Below are positions 32,527 to 44,894 of a stretch of DNA of 64,000 bases, one piece after another. This DNA is from Euglena gracilis. Its lineage: Eukaryota; Euglenida; Euglenophyceae; Euglenales. A model generated the notes under the pieces. The model searched no databases, was not told the origin of the DNA, and saw only the letters and a list, made by a program, of their open reading frames with translations. The stretch's first letter is position 1, and every line of letters begins with the position of its first letter. The DNA is taken from positions 57,899,698-57,963,697 of the forward strand of contig CP154955.1 in NCBI GenBank assembly GCA_039621445.1. The letters are read 5' to 3'. A program made the position numbers and the translations under genes.

Positions 32527-34593
32527 ACTGGGTGGGGACTGGTTACCAGATTATTAACGTGAAAAACTGGCGGACAGACAAGACAGGAGAAAGATTATTT
32601 CATTTGCGTCCCGGAAGGGTAACGAAAATTTCCACACGAGAAGCCAAATTTTGCACGTTGCACTTAATCGAGGGAACATTGACCATTCATTCTTTCACGG
32701 GCCCTCGAGCCCGATCCCTGCTGAGAAAAGTTTTCTCTGGCAGTCCGTGTCAAAGGGAAAAGGAGATTTCACACTTCAAACGGTTTCTTTTTGGCAGGTG
32801 GCTTTGGTGTTTTTCTCAAAAACAAACCTGCGGACGATCCAAGCGCGCTTCCCACAGCGTCCAAGTCCATTTTTTCCGATAAGAGTGCCGCGCCCGTGGG
32901 GAATTTTTGGTCCGTTAATTAAAGGCCCTAACGCTCTAACAAACCGGGGGTGAAAGCTTTGTGAAGACCCACACCCCCGCCAATTTTTTTTAAGGTAGGC
33001 CTTCGTCCATTGCCATTTTGTTTGGGGTCCGCGGGCCTGCCAGATTTTATTCACTCATATTTTTTGAAGTTTGTTTTCATGTGGTTGGGGTTTTGTGTCG
33101 TCAGCTTTTCTGTCCCCGAGGCTGTCTGAGCCTACCCCAAAAAATACAAACCGCCCCTCGGCCGAGTTGTATCGCGCCAACTGAGGGCAGTAAAACGACA
33201 CCTCGGTGTCTTTGCGCTTCGCCCTTGGTGTCCCTTGCCCCGTCCTCGGATTGCCCCGAGGGTGTGCGAGCTTGGGGGTGCTAAAAACTGATTTTACCCC
33301 CCACCCCTAGAGCTCTTCAAAGGGCCGAAAACCCGCCATCGGACTCCCACGACAGAGGAAGGGACCAAGAGGGCGAAGCACAAGAAGATGGCGTTTTAAA
33401 ACACCGTGCGCGAGGTTAAAACACCCGGCCTGCACCCTTTTTGGGGGGATTTCCAGTCTGCTAAGTCCTACCGGGGTGAGGTTTGGCCCGAAAACCAAAA
33501 TATCCCCAACGTCCAAATTTTGAGAATTTTCCCTCAAAATTGTCGCAAAGTAAACGTCCCACCCATCATGGTGACGTTTTTAAAAAAAAAGGTTTCGGTG
33601 CCTTGACAAGAGGGGGGGGGCCTGTCGACCACTGTTCCGCTGAAAAAAACCAGTCACACCGTCTGCCAATGACTTCCCCAATTCCGGTGGGCCCCCAAAA
33701 TTCCGAAAATGCTAAAAATATCGCGCTTTCAAAAGTTTTTTGCCCCGAGAAATACAACCCCCCTACCCCAGGGGGGTTCCACAACTAAAAAAAAACCTGG
33801 CAAGGTGTTTGGCAATGGTACATGGTTGGGAAGTACATGGAGGGCAATCAAAAGTAAATTTTTCATTGGGCCGTCAAAAGAAGTCTGAAGAAACAGGTGC
33901 GGGGGGGGGGGGGGTCGCTCCACAACCGCTCTGGGGTTGGTGGTGAAAGTGTAATTGCTCACCACAGGCACAAAGCACTGTGGCAACTGCGACGACAGGG
34001 ACACAAACTGTTGCCTTTGTGTCATTTAATGGAAAAGTCCTTGTTATAGCAATGGGTAAGCAAGGTGGTCCACGATACTGGAATGGAGTATGTCAGAAAA
34101 GGGTGCGGTAAATCGGTTGTCTAAGAGGAATCATGTGATGTGCGGCAGCCTTGAAAACGTGAGGGACGGAAAAAACGTTGCTTCTGAACCATTGAAACTA
34201 TCAATTGCACAATTCTCACCCCAAACGCAAACCGATTCACCCACAATGGCACCTCTGGGTAAGGAACCTTAAGACAGAGTTGTCCTTGGAGACAAATGGC
34301 CGGTTTCACAAGCTGGACAACAAAGAAGCACAGCAACCAACAGCAGACATGGATGTGAAAGCGGCCACGCAGGGACTGTCAATTCCAGTAGGGGCTGAAA
34401 GGGACTGGGCATTTGCAAATAGGAGCTGGGGTCGCTATGATGTTGGCAGGGCTTGCCACGTGTGTGTGCCCTGAGAAAGCAGGACCCTGTGGCAGGCCCT
34501 CCCATCCGCCACACTCCAGTCACTCACTGAGGTTGCCTCTGCACCCCACACACAGACGGCACTGGGGGCCAATCAAAATCGTCGTTTCTTAAC
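32527..34593. other. No gene supported; includes a copy of the 21.65-kb sequence
   Basis: 32583-32690 aligns with 21652-21760. 32790-32850 aligns in inverted form with 21780-21850 (GGCTTTGGTG, CGGACGATCCAAG). The rest is unique, with a G-tract at 33900 and short open frames. The alveolin 3' end follows. Confidence 0.45.
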
Positions 34594-37500
34594 TCAGTAG
34601 GGGCGGCGGCCGTAGGCCACCGGGACGGTAGCGGGGTACGCTGGGCGCGGGGGGCCGTAGCCGTAGCGAGTGACAGAGGAGGGGGCTGTCAACGCCCTGG
34701 CTTCCCTTGCCACTTCACTTTTGAACACAATGCCACACTACTAGAAGATGGCAGACAGCTGTTGAATCAATGCAAGGGAAACCAGAAGCACAACAGCCGG
34801 AGCACCAGCATAGACAGGGGGTGCGCCGTACGCTGTAACTGGGGCGCCTTCAAACCAAGGCTGCCGCACAAATCACATTCCCCAAAAAATTTGCAGTAGA
34901 AGGTGCACAAAACTTTGTTGGAAGGGGCTTGCTTTTGGTTGGGGTATTTTGAACAAGGTTTTCAAAGACCAACTAAACGTCGTCTTTTCACATACAACCC
35001 TTCAATTTGTTCTTTTTTCTGGTGCTTCATGCCTGTCTTGAAAATCGGTTGACTTGAAAAGGGTTTTGGCAGGGGCACTGTCCAAGTTTTCCAAGTTGTC
35101 ATCAGGGCGGTCCTAAAGCAAATATAAAAAAAAAACTCCGCTGTCCCAGCAAACTGAGTGAAAAACATACAGGAAAATGGGCAAAGAAATTTGGGCATTT
35201 TTCAGCGAGAACACACACACAAACACAGGTCGACATCAGGGAAAAAATTGATTCCTGGCACCCTGGGACCATCGTCCATCCACCCAAATCCATCAAAAAC
35301 TGTGTTTTTCGACTTTTTAATTTTTGCCCCCGTTCAAGTCCCAGTCCGACCCTTGGTTGGCCCTTTGGCCGAAAGGGGGGCGGTCCTTAAGGAAATAAAA
35401 AAAAACTTTCCTGTCCCCTAAGGACCGCCCTGGTTGTCATTTCTCAACACAGAATAAGGAAGAAGAGGAAATAGGAGGGTCAGGGGACTTTTGCTGAGCG
35501 ATTGAAATTGAAAGATGCAGAAAGTGCAGAAAAAACCAGCAATGGCATGGGTGGCACCATATGTAACGGGGGCTGCAGCACCATAGGTCACTGGAGCGGC
35601 CACAGAGCCATATGTGACTGGAGCAGCCAGAATCAGGGCTGAAAATGTGTCCCCCATCAGTCGTTTGCAAACAAAAGACCCTGGGTGTGAAATGAGGGTT
35701 TCTGTTTCGTTTTTTCTGAAATTGACAAACGCACAAAGCAACACAAAGCGCCAGGGAAGGAAAAAAGATTTCTCCCATGAAGCATGTTGAATTGTATTAA
35801 ATGCCCTTTTGTTTTCACCCCTGGTTGCAACAGGGGTGGCTCCATAGGCTCCATAGGCAGCAAAAACAAGCCTCTCCAATTGCAAGAGATTTACAAGCAA
35901 AGAGAACTCTTTGCACTTCTGAAACCATCAAAAGAAAAAACTGGGAGTATGTGGATTTTTATTATGATAAGAATAATATAATAATATATAAATATATTAT
36001 GTTATGATACAAACATACAATTTCATTTTTTATAATTGTAATTATATGTGCCATAATAAAATAATTACATAATATCTTGAAGAAGCTTGCACAGGGCCTC
36101 CTCGCACAATTCCGGAGGTGACACCCAGGTCACGGCCAGGCAGAACCTGGGTGCCAAGCTGTTGGGGAGGGGCCCGGGTCTGCTGCAAAGTGTTCTGCAC
36201 CACCTGGCGGGTCACGTGCTCCTGGCGGGTGACTGGGACCGGCACGTGCACAATTTTCTCCACGATCTTCTCCACGATCTGTTCCACCGGGAACGGAACT
36301 TCAACGGTGCGGATGACCTCGTGGGGAACCTGCACGGTCTCAATAACTGGAACGGGAACATCTTCTCCAACAGTTCGTTTTGTGGAAGTAGCTCGGACGG
36401 GTGTCTTTGATTTACCTTTGTTATTAGCCCATGAACAACTCCGCATTCAGAAACAGATTTCTGAAGCCTTGGATCACTGGTCATTTCACCCATGCCATCA
36501 AAACAATGTCAATCCATTCGAGCAAGATGATGACAGTATTTGGGGAAAAAGGCGTCGGCATTAGCATTTGAAAAAAGCGAACACAGGTTGAGGTCAAATT
36601 CAGACATCACTTAAAAAAATTTTATTCCAACTTTTGCAAAGAACTGTTGGTTGTAGGGAACCTCCACACGGCGCTCCACAACCCTCACCACTTCGTGGGG
36701 AACAGGTCGGTCAACGATCTTCTCCACCGGGTAGGGCACCTGAACAGGTGTTGGCACGGGCACCTGAACTGGAGTTGGCACAGGCACTTGGCGCTCAACA
36801 ACCTTGACAGCAGAGGAGTGGCTGTGATTAGAAAATTGGCGACTTTCAAACACCAGACCAGGCTTTTGCTTAAGGACCCCGGGGGAAAACTGGGAAAAAA
36901 ATTCCTCCGGCGCTGTGCGCCGAGGCGGAAATGAGGTTTTTAATAGAGTTTTGGCTGATTTTGTCCCAAAAATTCCCAAAAATGGCCAAAAACGGGCATG
37001 TGTGGGGGTCCCAAAAAAAGGGACCCCCGGCGCTTTGCGCTGGTCACTGGAAAAAATTTTCCACTAGCAGACCCCCCCAGGGGGGGGTCCCTAGAAATCC
37101 CCCAGCCAAATTTGGACTAGCCGCAGTCCAGCCCCCGGGGGGGGGGGGGTACTGCAATCCCTTAAGCAAAAGCCTGCAACAGACCACATTCAATGCTCAT
37201 CAATTGTGAGGTGCTTTGAGCTTTTCAATTTGGATGGACTGAAAAGTTGTGCTGTAAAATAAAAGTTCTAAAAAAGGAGAGCAAGTCGATTCAGGAATCC
37301 ACTCCCCTGTGCGTCAACAATCTGCTCCACAGGGTAGGGCACGTCGCGTGTGACAATCCGCTCCACAGGCACTGGGACCTGGACAGGTACCTTCTGGTAC
37401 TGAGGCACAGGCACTTGCACAATCTTCTCCACAATCTGCTCAACTGGGTATGGCACTGCCTTGTGAATGATACGCTCGACAGGGACGGGCACCCTCCGCT

Positions 37501-39116
37501 CCACAATGACCTCATGTGGGACTGGAACCTGCACAATTTCTGGAACTGTGACTTGCCGGGTGACCTGCACCACCTTCTCCACAATCTGCTCCACAGGGTA
37601 TGGCAAAAGGTCACTTTTTGCACATATGCAAAAAATGTGGCAATGATGCTGTTCAGTAATGTGTGGTGGTGGACTTGAACCTGGGGGTGGGGAGCGAGGC
37701 GGGGGTTGGCCTGGAACATGCTTCTTTTTAAGACCCCGGGGGCGGGACCCCCCCAAAATCGGGCCCGTTAAAGGCAATTTTCAAAAATTTTCGGCGCTTC
37801 GCGCCGAAAAGGTACACCCGGCGCGGGACCCCCCCGGGCCGGGGGGGGGGGGGTCAGGTGACTTAAAAAGAAGCCTGGCCTGGAAGCTGCAACTGCCCTC
37901 CCAAAACAGGCAAAAAACTCATTCAGTTGGGTTGGCGTTCAAAGTAGGAGGGAAAATCCCAAAAAAACACATTTTTCAGCCACAACCCCCCAGCTGGGTT
38001 GAGAACCCCTCTGTCCACTGAAATTTCTTGACACAAAAAGCTGAAAAATTTGGTGAAAAGTATGAAAATGGTCAAAAATGGCTCCACTCAAGCTGGAGGC
38101 TTTAAAAATCTGGCTGGCTGAAATTCATAAAAAAAATTAATTCCTCTTCTTTGGGTTTTCTCGATTCACAAAAAATGAAATTTTCAGATGAAAAGTGACC
38201 AAGGTGGCACGTCTCGGTGCACAATCTGTTCCACAGGAACGGGAACCTGAACGGTTCGGATCACTTCTTGGGGAACGGGCACATCGCGGTGGGTGATCAC
38301 TTCATGTGGAACGGGAATCTCAACACGTTCTGGCACCAGAACTTCATACGGGACCTGCACCTGCCTCTCAACAATCTTCTGCACGGGATAGGGCACCTGG
38401 CGCTGGACCACCTTCTCCACGGGGTAAGGCACCTGGCGGTGCACAACCTTCTCCACTGGGTAGGGGACCTGCACGTGCTGCGGCACCTGGACTGGGACGT
38501 CGACCGTGACTTGGCGGACCACTTCACGGGGAACCTCAACAGGGACTTGGCGAATGACTTCCTTTGTGACTGGGTATGGCTCGTGACGGATAACTTCACG
38601 TACCACAGCATGTGGAACAGGCACCTGCTGAATGACACGGCGATGAACTGGCACCGGAACTTCGACGGCTTGCTCCACAATCTGTGTGACCGGAACAGGG
38701 ATGCGCTTCTCCACAATCTGCTCAACTGGGTACGGGACTTGACGATGCTGGATGCGCTCCACCGGAACTGGGATTTCAACCCTTTGGGGCACAGGAACCT
38801 GACGAGGAACCGGAACCCGGCGCTGAACAATGCGCTCCACTGGCACTGGCACATGTCGTTGGACAATCTTCTCCACAGGAACAATGAACTCCCGTTCGAT
38901 CAATTCGACTTCATGGTTGTGCTGCACCGGGATGTACTCCACATTACCAACCACCTCCTTGCGAATGACCCTCTGGCCGGCAAATTGGGCGTTTGCACGG
39001 AGCACAGAGGCTTGTGCGACAGCAGGGTACGATGCGCCCACTGGGTACGCGGCAGCACCAGGCACCACAGGGTAACTGGCAGCCGCCGTGACTGGAGCTC
39101 CAGCCAAATAAGACAT
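34594..39116 (-). CDS. Alveolin (IMC1/articulin-like) cytoskeletal protein, multi-exon
   Basis: Alveolins form the filamentous network under the alveolar sacs of alveolates and help hold cell shape. The first coding exon (39116 down to about 38200) starts at an ATG reading MSYLAG. After an Ala/Tyr/Pro-rich head it is almost entirely short repeats such as VPVPVERIVQRRVPV and PYPVEKVVHRQ, the alveolin signature. Further repeat exons lie near 37612-37310, 36821-36632 and 36404-36069. The tail is in exons 35918-35819, 35638-35558, 34847-34806 and 34685-34594. The last four joins use GT-AG and keep frame, giving repeated APVTYG units and an end of YGRRPY followed by TGA. Joins between the first repeat exons are uncertain: phases do not all agree with one obvious donor or acceptor. 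The intron near 35.95-36.07 kb is strikingly AT-rich. The antisense open frame over exon 1 is a shadow. Family call is strong; exact exon ends are partly inferred. Confidence 0.88.
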
Positions 39117-39795
39117 ATGTCCGACGCTAGACAAAAAAATAAGGAATTTCAGCCCAAGGGAAGCAGAAAAGGCACGTGAAATTCCTACTTTGAGCACGCG
39201 ACTTCCACACGGAGCGTCAATTGTCTTCAAGTCCGGGCTGACCTGCCTTTGGCCAGCTTTGCAGGAAATGATGCTGTCCGTTCACATGCCAACGGAAACC
39301 ACACGCAAAAGAAGAAACCCTGCCCAACAACCGTGACGTGCCAGCAGGTGGCTAGGGGGGAGGGACCGGACCTGAAAGCGCCAAGCTACGAGGATAGCCA
39401 GGCGTTCCTCGGCATGGCAGGAGGGCGAACAAAGCGCTATCAAGCTATCAAGCAGAACGAAGTATACCAGAACATTGCCATTCCCTACATGATAACGACA
39501 ACCAGCCCCTCCCCCTACATAAAAAAAAACCCCCAGCCGCAAAGCACCGCCAAAGACAGCAGGCGCACACACAGACACGGCGAGAGCAACATACCAAAAG
39601 ACTCCCGACGCGGCGCACACCGGCACAAGGCAAGCCCCGCACAGCACCCACCGGCGTACACCTCATCACGTCACCACCCACCACCATAGGTGCCAGATCA
39701 ATTTTTTCTGGGGGGGGGGGGGCGAACATTCTGCCGAACGCCGAAGCCCGACATATGGAACCGCAAGCTGTTACCCGAAGGGCGGCAAGACGGTA
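39117..39795. other. Alveolin 5' flank
   Basis: Upstream of the alveolin start on the minus strand. TTTTTTTGTCTAG ends 12 bases before the ATG and could be an acceptor for a 5' untranslated intron. Plus-strand frame 39249-39689 is short and unassigned. A G-tract lies at 39712. Confidence 0.4.
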
Positions 39796-39968
39796 CCACT
39801 CCCCCCCTTATTTGAGCACACCCACGGGATAAGGGACCCCCAAATGCTCAAATAAGGGGGGGGGTCAAATAAGGGGGGGGTCGAAAATTTGGCTTTGCGA
39901 GAGGGCCTTTGGCGGCTAAAAAAATTTCCTCCCCGGACCCAAATGCTCAATTAAGGGGGGGGGAGTGG
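39796..39968 (+). mobile_element. C/G-tract element, tag TTATTTGAG
   Basis: TA then CCACTCCCCCCC..TTATTTGAG at left; CTCAATTAAGGGGGGGGGGA ending GTGG at right. Tags CAAATAAGG recur inside. Right dinucleotide is TT where TA is expected. Confidence 0.65.
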
Positions 39969-40256
39969 TTAGGGGGAGCCCGGGGGCGGGGACCACGGCG
40001 CCGAAGGCACCGAGACTTTACATAAAATTTCATAAAAGTTGCAAAGATGACATTTTGATTTTTTCGGTCAAAAAATGGCCTTTTGGTGAAGTTCACCGGA
40101 GAAGCCAAACCCCTAAAACCAAACTTGGGCACGTTTGGAACATGACACGTATGTTTGTCATCTTCCAAATTGCTGTTAATAAAGGAAATTTTGCCTATTT
40201 GCCATTGGTCCCAGAATGCCGTTGGTTCTTGAAACTTCCCCAGGGGCCTACCATTA

Positions 40257-40433
40257 CCACCCCCCCCCATATTGTCCCAACCACCTTCCCACTGGGACCC
40301 CAAATGGACAATATGGGGGGGGGGGGACAATATGGGGGTACCAAAGGAAATTTCATTGGCCGAGCCAAAAAAAACCCCCGTCGGCCAGGCCGAGGGACAA
40401 TATGGGGGGGGGACAATATGGGGGGGGGGGTGG
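40257..40433 (+). mobile_element. ATATTGTCC-tag C/G-tract element, TA target
   Basis: CCACCCCCCCC..ATATTGTCC to GGACAATATGGGG..TGG, with TA on both sides (40255-40256, 40434-40435). Interior GGTACCAAAGGAAATTTCAT is that of the TTATTGTCC elements, but every tag copy carries ATAT in place of TTAT. Confidence 0.9.
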
Positions 40434-40689
40434 TATGTCAAACAAAAAACATTTTTGCCTTGAAATTTTCATGCCCCCGGCACCCCTACCCACCACCTCC
40501 CACCCACGCCGCACACACCACGAGGCGACACTGCACAAACGATGTCCCTCACCCCGACGGACTAACGCCTCCCACCCCACGCTGCAATACATACCAAACG
40601 CTTCTGTACATAGCCTTTCGCCGCGGAACAGGAAATCCAGTAGGCTGCGCCACTGGTCGGTGGATTCGGTTCGCCCCACCACCGTGGTG

Positions 40690-41090
40690 GGTTCCTGAGC
40701 TCACACGCAAAACCGGAAAAGTGCAATCGCTGATTTTCAGGGCGCTTTGCAATCTCGCTGAGTTCTGTGGGTACCAAGCGAAAGGTGTTGTCGAGACCTT
40801 TCGTTTGACATGCAATATGCAACCTGACCTGTGGGATTTGACAATCTAGGATGTCAAATTTTGGAATACACGATCGTTGAAAATAAGCGCTGCGTGCATT
40901 ATGGCCGAATCCTGTGGCCATCTGTCGAAAGCCCTTGAGAAGAGCTTTCGATTAATGGGTAACATGGCTTCATAAGTGTGGAATCTGCCATTTTTGACCA
41001 GTGGCCCATTGGGCCAAAGTAGCCCAAAACTGCCCCAAACATGGGTACTTTGGGCGAAATTGGCCGTGATTCCTCAGCCCAGGGCTGGAT
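40690..41090 (-). mobile_element. Partial CGAACCGGCG-ended element
   Basis: Shares GTGCAATCGCTGATTTTCAG, GAGTTCTGTGGGTACCAAGC and GAAGAGCTTTCGATTAATGG with other copies. Both true ends are missing; (AGAGGT) repeats follow. Confidence 0.7.
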
Positions 41091-41493
41091 AGAGGTAGAG
41101 GGATAGAGGAGGAGCACGCTGTCGGCCAGCCGTCGGCCAGCCGTGTGACTCACAGGAAAATGACCTGAACCACAGCCTTGCAATGCAGAAACATTTTGCT
41201 GTCAATCCCCCTTCAGGGTCATGTTCATTGTTGGTAAAGGTTGCATTTTGCCCATTTGAGGCCATTTTTTGTCAAGTTTTGTCAATTTTTTTTGCCAATT
41301 TTGGACTTTTTTGACCAATTTTGACCATTTCAGCCTATTTTTGGGTCATTCTACAGTCACTGTGAATAATTTTTGCCTTCAAATTATTCGAATGACTAAC
41401 AATTACTCGGCTGGTGTCCCATTTCAACGAACTGGCAAAATTTACCAAATAATGACGAAAAAAGGCTCAAATTTTGTGTGGAATGGTTTCAAG

Positions 41494-41661
41494 GGAGGTT
41501 AGGCAGGGGTGGGGGGGGGTTGGGGGCTAAAGGAATTTCAATGGAGAAACTTCACCGGTGAAGTTCACCGGTGAAGTTCACTGCCATGCATTTCCAATGA
41601 AGAGGGGGGGGGGGTGGGGGGGGTCCCGCCCGAAAAACCCAAAGTTCACCGCCTGATCTCC
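41494..41661 (+). mobile_element. GGAGRTYAGGCAG MITE, 3-bp target AAG
   Basis: Starts GGAGGTTAGGCAGGGG, ends GCCTGATCTCC (inverted GGAGATCAGGC). AAG lies on both sides. Interior has CTTCACCGGTGAAGTTCACC palindromes. Confidence 0.85.
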
Positions 41662-41813
41662 AAGGCGTGACTAAAAATTGTCCAAAGTAGCTCCGAAATG
41701 AAGATTTGACACCCAACTTGAAGCAGCACACCAAATTTAGGCATTAGGCGCTGACCCAAAATTGTGCATTTACCACCCGAAAATAGGAGTTTATACCCAA
41801 AATTACGCATTTA

Positions 41814-41987
41814 CCCCCCCCCCATATTGTCCCCCCCCCATATTGTCCCTCGGCCCGGCCGAGGGGGGGTTTTTTTGGCTCGGCCAATGAAATTTCCTTT
41901 GGTACCCCCATATTGTCCCCCCCCCATATTGTCCATTTGGGGTCCCAGTGGGAAGGTGGTTGGGACAATATGGGGGGGGGGGGGTGG
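41814..41987 (-). mobile_element. ATATTGTCC-tag C/G-tract element, inverted copy
   Basis: Inverted copy of 40257-40433, with TA on both sides (41812-41813 and 41988-41989). Again all tags read ATATTGTCC/GGACAATAT. Confidence 0.9.
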
Positions 41988-42154
41988 TACCCTCACCCAA
42001 CGCCCAGAATTCTTCCTCAAAATTAGGAATTGGCACACAAAATTAGGAATTTGCCTCTTAAAATTTGGCAGTGGCACGCCAAATTAGGCATTTGCTACCA
42101 TATGAGATAGACAACCTGACCCGGCTTCCGTCACGCATGTCGGCCAGCCGTCGG

Positions 42155-42745
42155 CCAGCCAGAGGTAGAGGTAGAGGTAGAGGTAGAGGTCACCTCTACC
42201 TCTACTATCCCTCTATGTCACCTCAATGGAGGTTAGGCAGGGGTGGGGGGGGGGGGGTTGGGGGCTGTGCCCCTAAAGGAATTTCAATGGAGAAACTTCA
42301 CCGGTGAAGTTCACCGGTGAAGTTCACCGCCATGTATTTCCAATGAAGAGGGGGGGGTGGGGGGGGTCCCGCCCGAAAAACCCAAAGTTCACTGCCTGAT
42401 CTCCAATGTCAAATTTTTAAGGAAAGTGGGTTAACAAAGAAAATTAATGCCGAACGAAGGCATTTTTATGGAAAAAATTAAAAATTGGCCATTCTTGTCC
42501 CAAATCTCTTCTGGCAATTTTTGAGACCACCCATCCGGAGTATTTTTTCTCATTCCTAACCTAAATAAGATGGGTTGAGATGCTAATTTGCCAAATTTGA
42601 GGCATTTGGAGCCTTTTGTGGCCCTTTTTGGTGCCAGTTTATGACATTTTATGGACATAGAGGTGACATAGAGGTAGAGGTAGAGGTAGAGGTGGGTCAG
42701 ATAGAGGTAGAGGACTTTGACCTCTACCTCTACCTCTATCCAGCC
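42155..42745. repeat. (AGAGGT)n simple repeats
   Basis: Runs of AGAGGT meet inverted ACCTCT runs at 42160-42206 and 42655-42745. Smaller tracts occur at 41090 and 63.22-63.30 kb. Confidence 0.85.
42228..42404 (+). mobile_element. GGAGRTYAGGCAG MITE, 3-bp target AAT
   Basis: GGAGGTTAGGCAGGGG to CTGCCTGATCTCC with AAT on both sides (42225-42227, 42405-42407). Nearly the same interior as the 41494 copy. Confidence 0.85.
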
Positions 42746-42800
42746 CTACTCAGCCGCCGGTTCAGGCATGAAACCGGAGCCCCCTAGCCGCGGTTTCAAA

Positions 42801-42922
42801 AACTGTGTCCCAGACGCCGGTTCGGGCGTGAAACTTGTGCCTGGGACGCTGGTTTGGGCGGTAGCCCGAACCGGCGTCCCAGGCACAGGTTTCACGCCCG
42901 AACCGGCGTCTGGGACACAGTT
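42801..42922. repeat. 122-bp perfect-type palindrome (GAACCGGCG)
   Basis: AACTGTGTCCCAGACGCCGG at left pairs with CCGGCGTCTGGGACACAGTT at right, and the central half also folds (GGCGGTAGCCCGAACC). Same length as the copy at 50363. Confidence 0.85.
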
Positions 42923-43416
42923 CTCGATATAGTAAAGAAATTCCGATCTGTTCGCAAGCGGGGGTTGTGGCAACATTCGGTCCATGGTGTTTGCAGCTTT
43001 CTTCGCCATTTTTGCAAGAACAGACCGAGGAACAACACAAGCAATGTGGATAAAATACCGACCCTCTGTTATCCGTTAGGCTCTAAAGCGAATATCGGCG
43101 TCAGGCCAAGCATTGTGGGGGCCTTTGGGGGGGACCGGGCGCCTTCGGCGCCTGGTCCCCCCTCCCAAAGTGCCCCCCAATTACTTGGGCCAACGCCCAT
43201 TTCTCGTTTTCCAGGGTCAGCGGTGCTATGTGGGTATGATTCGGGTCATTTGGACACCATTTCTACAGACCAATTTCTATTCACAAAAAACAGGGCATAT
43301 TTTCAATGGGTGAGACGCTTCGGCGGGTCATTGAAAAATGCCTTCTATCTCTCCCAGAAACCGAGGAAGTCGGTGCGAATTTGCGGCCACTACAGGCCGC
43401 CTTTGGGGGGAAGAAT

Positions 43417-44030
43417 CCAAACCGTGTATTGGGGCTCTGGCTTCATGCCCGAACCGGCGTCCAACGCTTGTCTGGTTGGTTCGGGCGGGAAGACGGCGTC
43501 CAGGGGACCCAAAATGAAAAGTACCAAAAAGTGTCCAAAATGTTTTTTAGACATGTGGCAATCATATCTGAGCAGTTTTTGGGGGGTATTTTGGCCAGAA
43601 ATTGGGGTATTTTGTGCAACACTTTCCATTTGGTCAAATTTGGGGAATTTCTAAAATAGAGTACCATGCAGCACGGCTGAAATCTAAGGCCATCTGCTGA
43701 AACCCCTCGAGAAGGGCCATCGAAACATGGGAAACATGGCAGGTGAACAGTGGGTTTTGGAATTTGCAAAAAGGGTCGGAACATTGCGATCGGCAATTTT
43801 TAGGGCGCTGTGCAGTGTGGCTGAGTTCTGAGGGTACCAAATGAAAGCTCATGGGGAGAGCTTTCGATTGATAAGCCGTATGGCACCTGAGCTGTGGGAC
43901 TTCAGAAATTAGGATGTCGAATTTTGGAATACACGATCACCGAAAATAAGTGCTGTGTGCATTATTGCTGAATCCTGTGGCCATCTGTCAAAAGCCCTTG
44001 AGAAGAGCTTTTGATTGATGGGATTGACAG
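43417..44030 (+). mobile_element. Truncated CGAACCGGCG-ended element
   Basis: Left end AACCGTGTATTGGGGCTCTG, then the family blocks, breaking off near 44030 at TTGATTGATGGG before the right end. Confidence 0.75.
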
Positions 44031-44129
44031 GTTTTTTGGGGTTGATCTCAGTAAAATTTGTGTTCACGAAAATATGCCCTGTTTTTCGTGAATACCTATT
44101 CACGAAAAACAGGCATATTTTCATGAATT

Positions 44130-44894
44130 GAAACCGTGTATTGGGGCTCTGCCTTCACGCCCGAACCGGCAGAAATTTTTGCGCCGGTTCCGGGCCACGC
44201 CCAGGGGACCGAAAATAAAAAGTGTCAAAAAGTGTTCAAAGTGGTTAGTAGACATGTGGCAATCACATCTGAGCAGTTTTTGGGGTGTATTTGGCCAGAT
44301 AGGGGTATTTTGTGCAACAATTTCCATTTGGTCAAATTTGGGGAGTTTTTGAAATAGAATACCATGCAGCACGGCTGGAATCTAAGGCCATCTGCTGAAA
44401 GCCCTCGAGGAGAGCTTTCGATCGATGGGCAACATGGATGGTGAAACATAGGAATTTCGACTTTGCAAACAGGGTCGGAAAATGCGATCGCCGATTTTCA
44501 GAGTGCTTTGCAGTGTAGCTGAGTTCTGAGGGTACCAAATGAAAGGTCTTGGCGAGAGCTTTCAATTGATATGCTGTATGGCACCTGAGGTGTGGGATTT
44601 CACAAACTAAGGTGTCAAATTTTGGAGTGCACGATCGCTGAAAATAAGCGCTGTGTGCATAATGGCTGAATCCTGTGGCCATCTGCCAAAAGCCCTTGAG
44701 AAGAGCTTTTGATTGATGGGTAACATGGCACCAGACCTGTGAAAACTTCAATCGGCCGATCGACATGGCCATGCGCCAAAAGGAGCCCAAAAATGCTCCA
44801 AAATGTTCGAAAAATGGGTATTTAGGGCGAAATTGGCCTGGATTCCTTGAACGCCGGTTCGGGCGTGAAGCCAGAGCCCCTAATCCATGGTTTC
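44130..44894 (+). mobile_element. Complete 765-bp CGAACCGGCG-ended element
   Basis: Left GAAACCGTGTATTGGGGCTC, right GAGCCCCTAATCCATGGTTTC, both followed inward by CGCCCGAACCGGC or its inverse. Reference for the interrupted copy at 48953. Open frames inside are shadows. Confidence 0.8.

Noticed and set aside
36000-36070. AT-rich ATATAATATAT tract considered as a replication origin or centromere motif
   Set aside because: It is short and lies in an intron of the alveolin gene; no supporting elements.
38217-39179. 320-codon open frame on the plus strand across the alveolin exon
   Set aside because: It is the antisense of the repetitive alveolin exon, giving Asn/His/Leu-rich text (HNLFHRNGNLNG). 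Composition is explained by the codons on the other strand.
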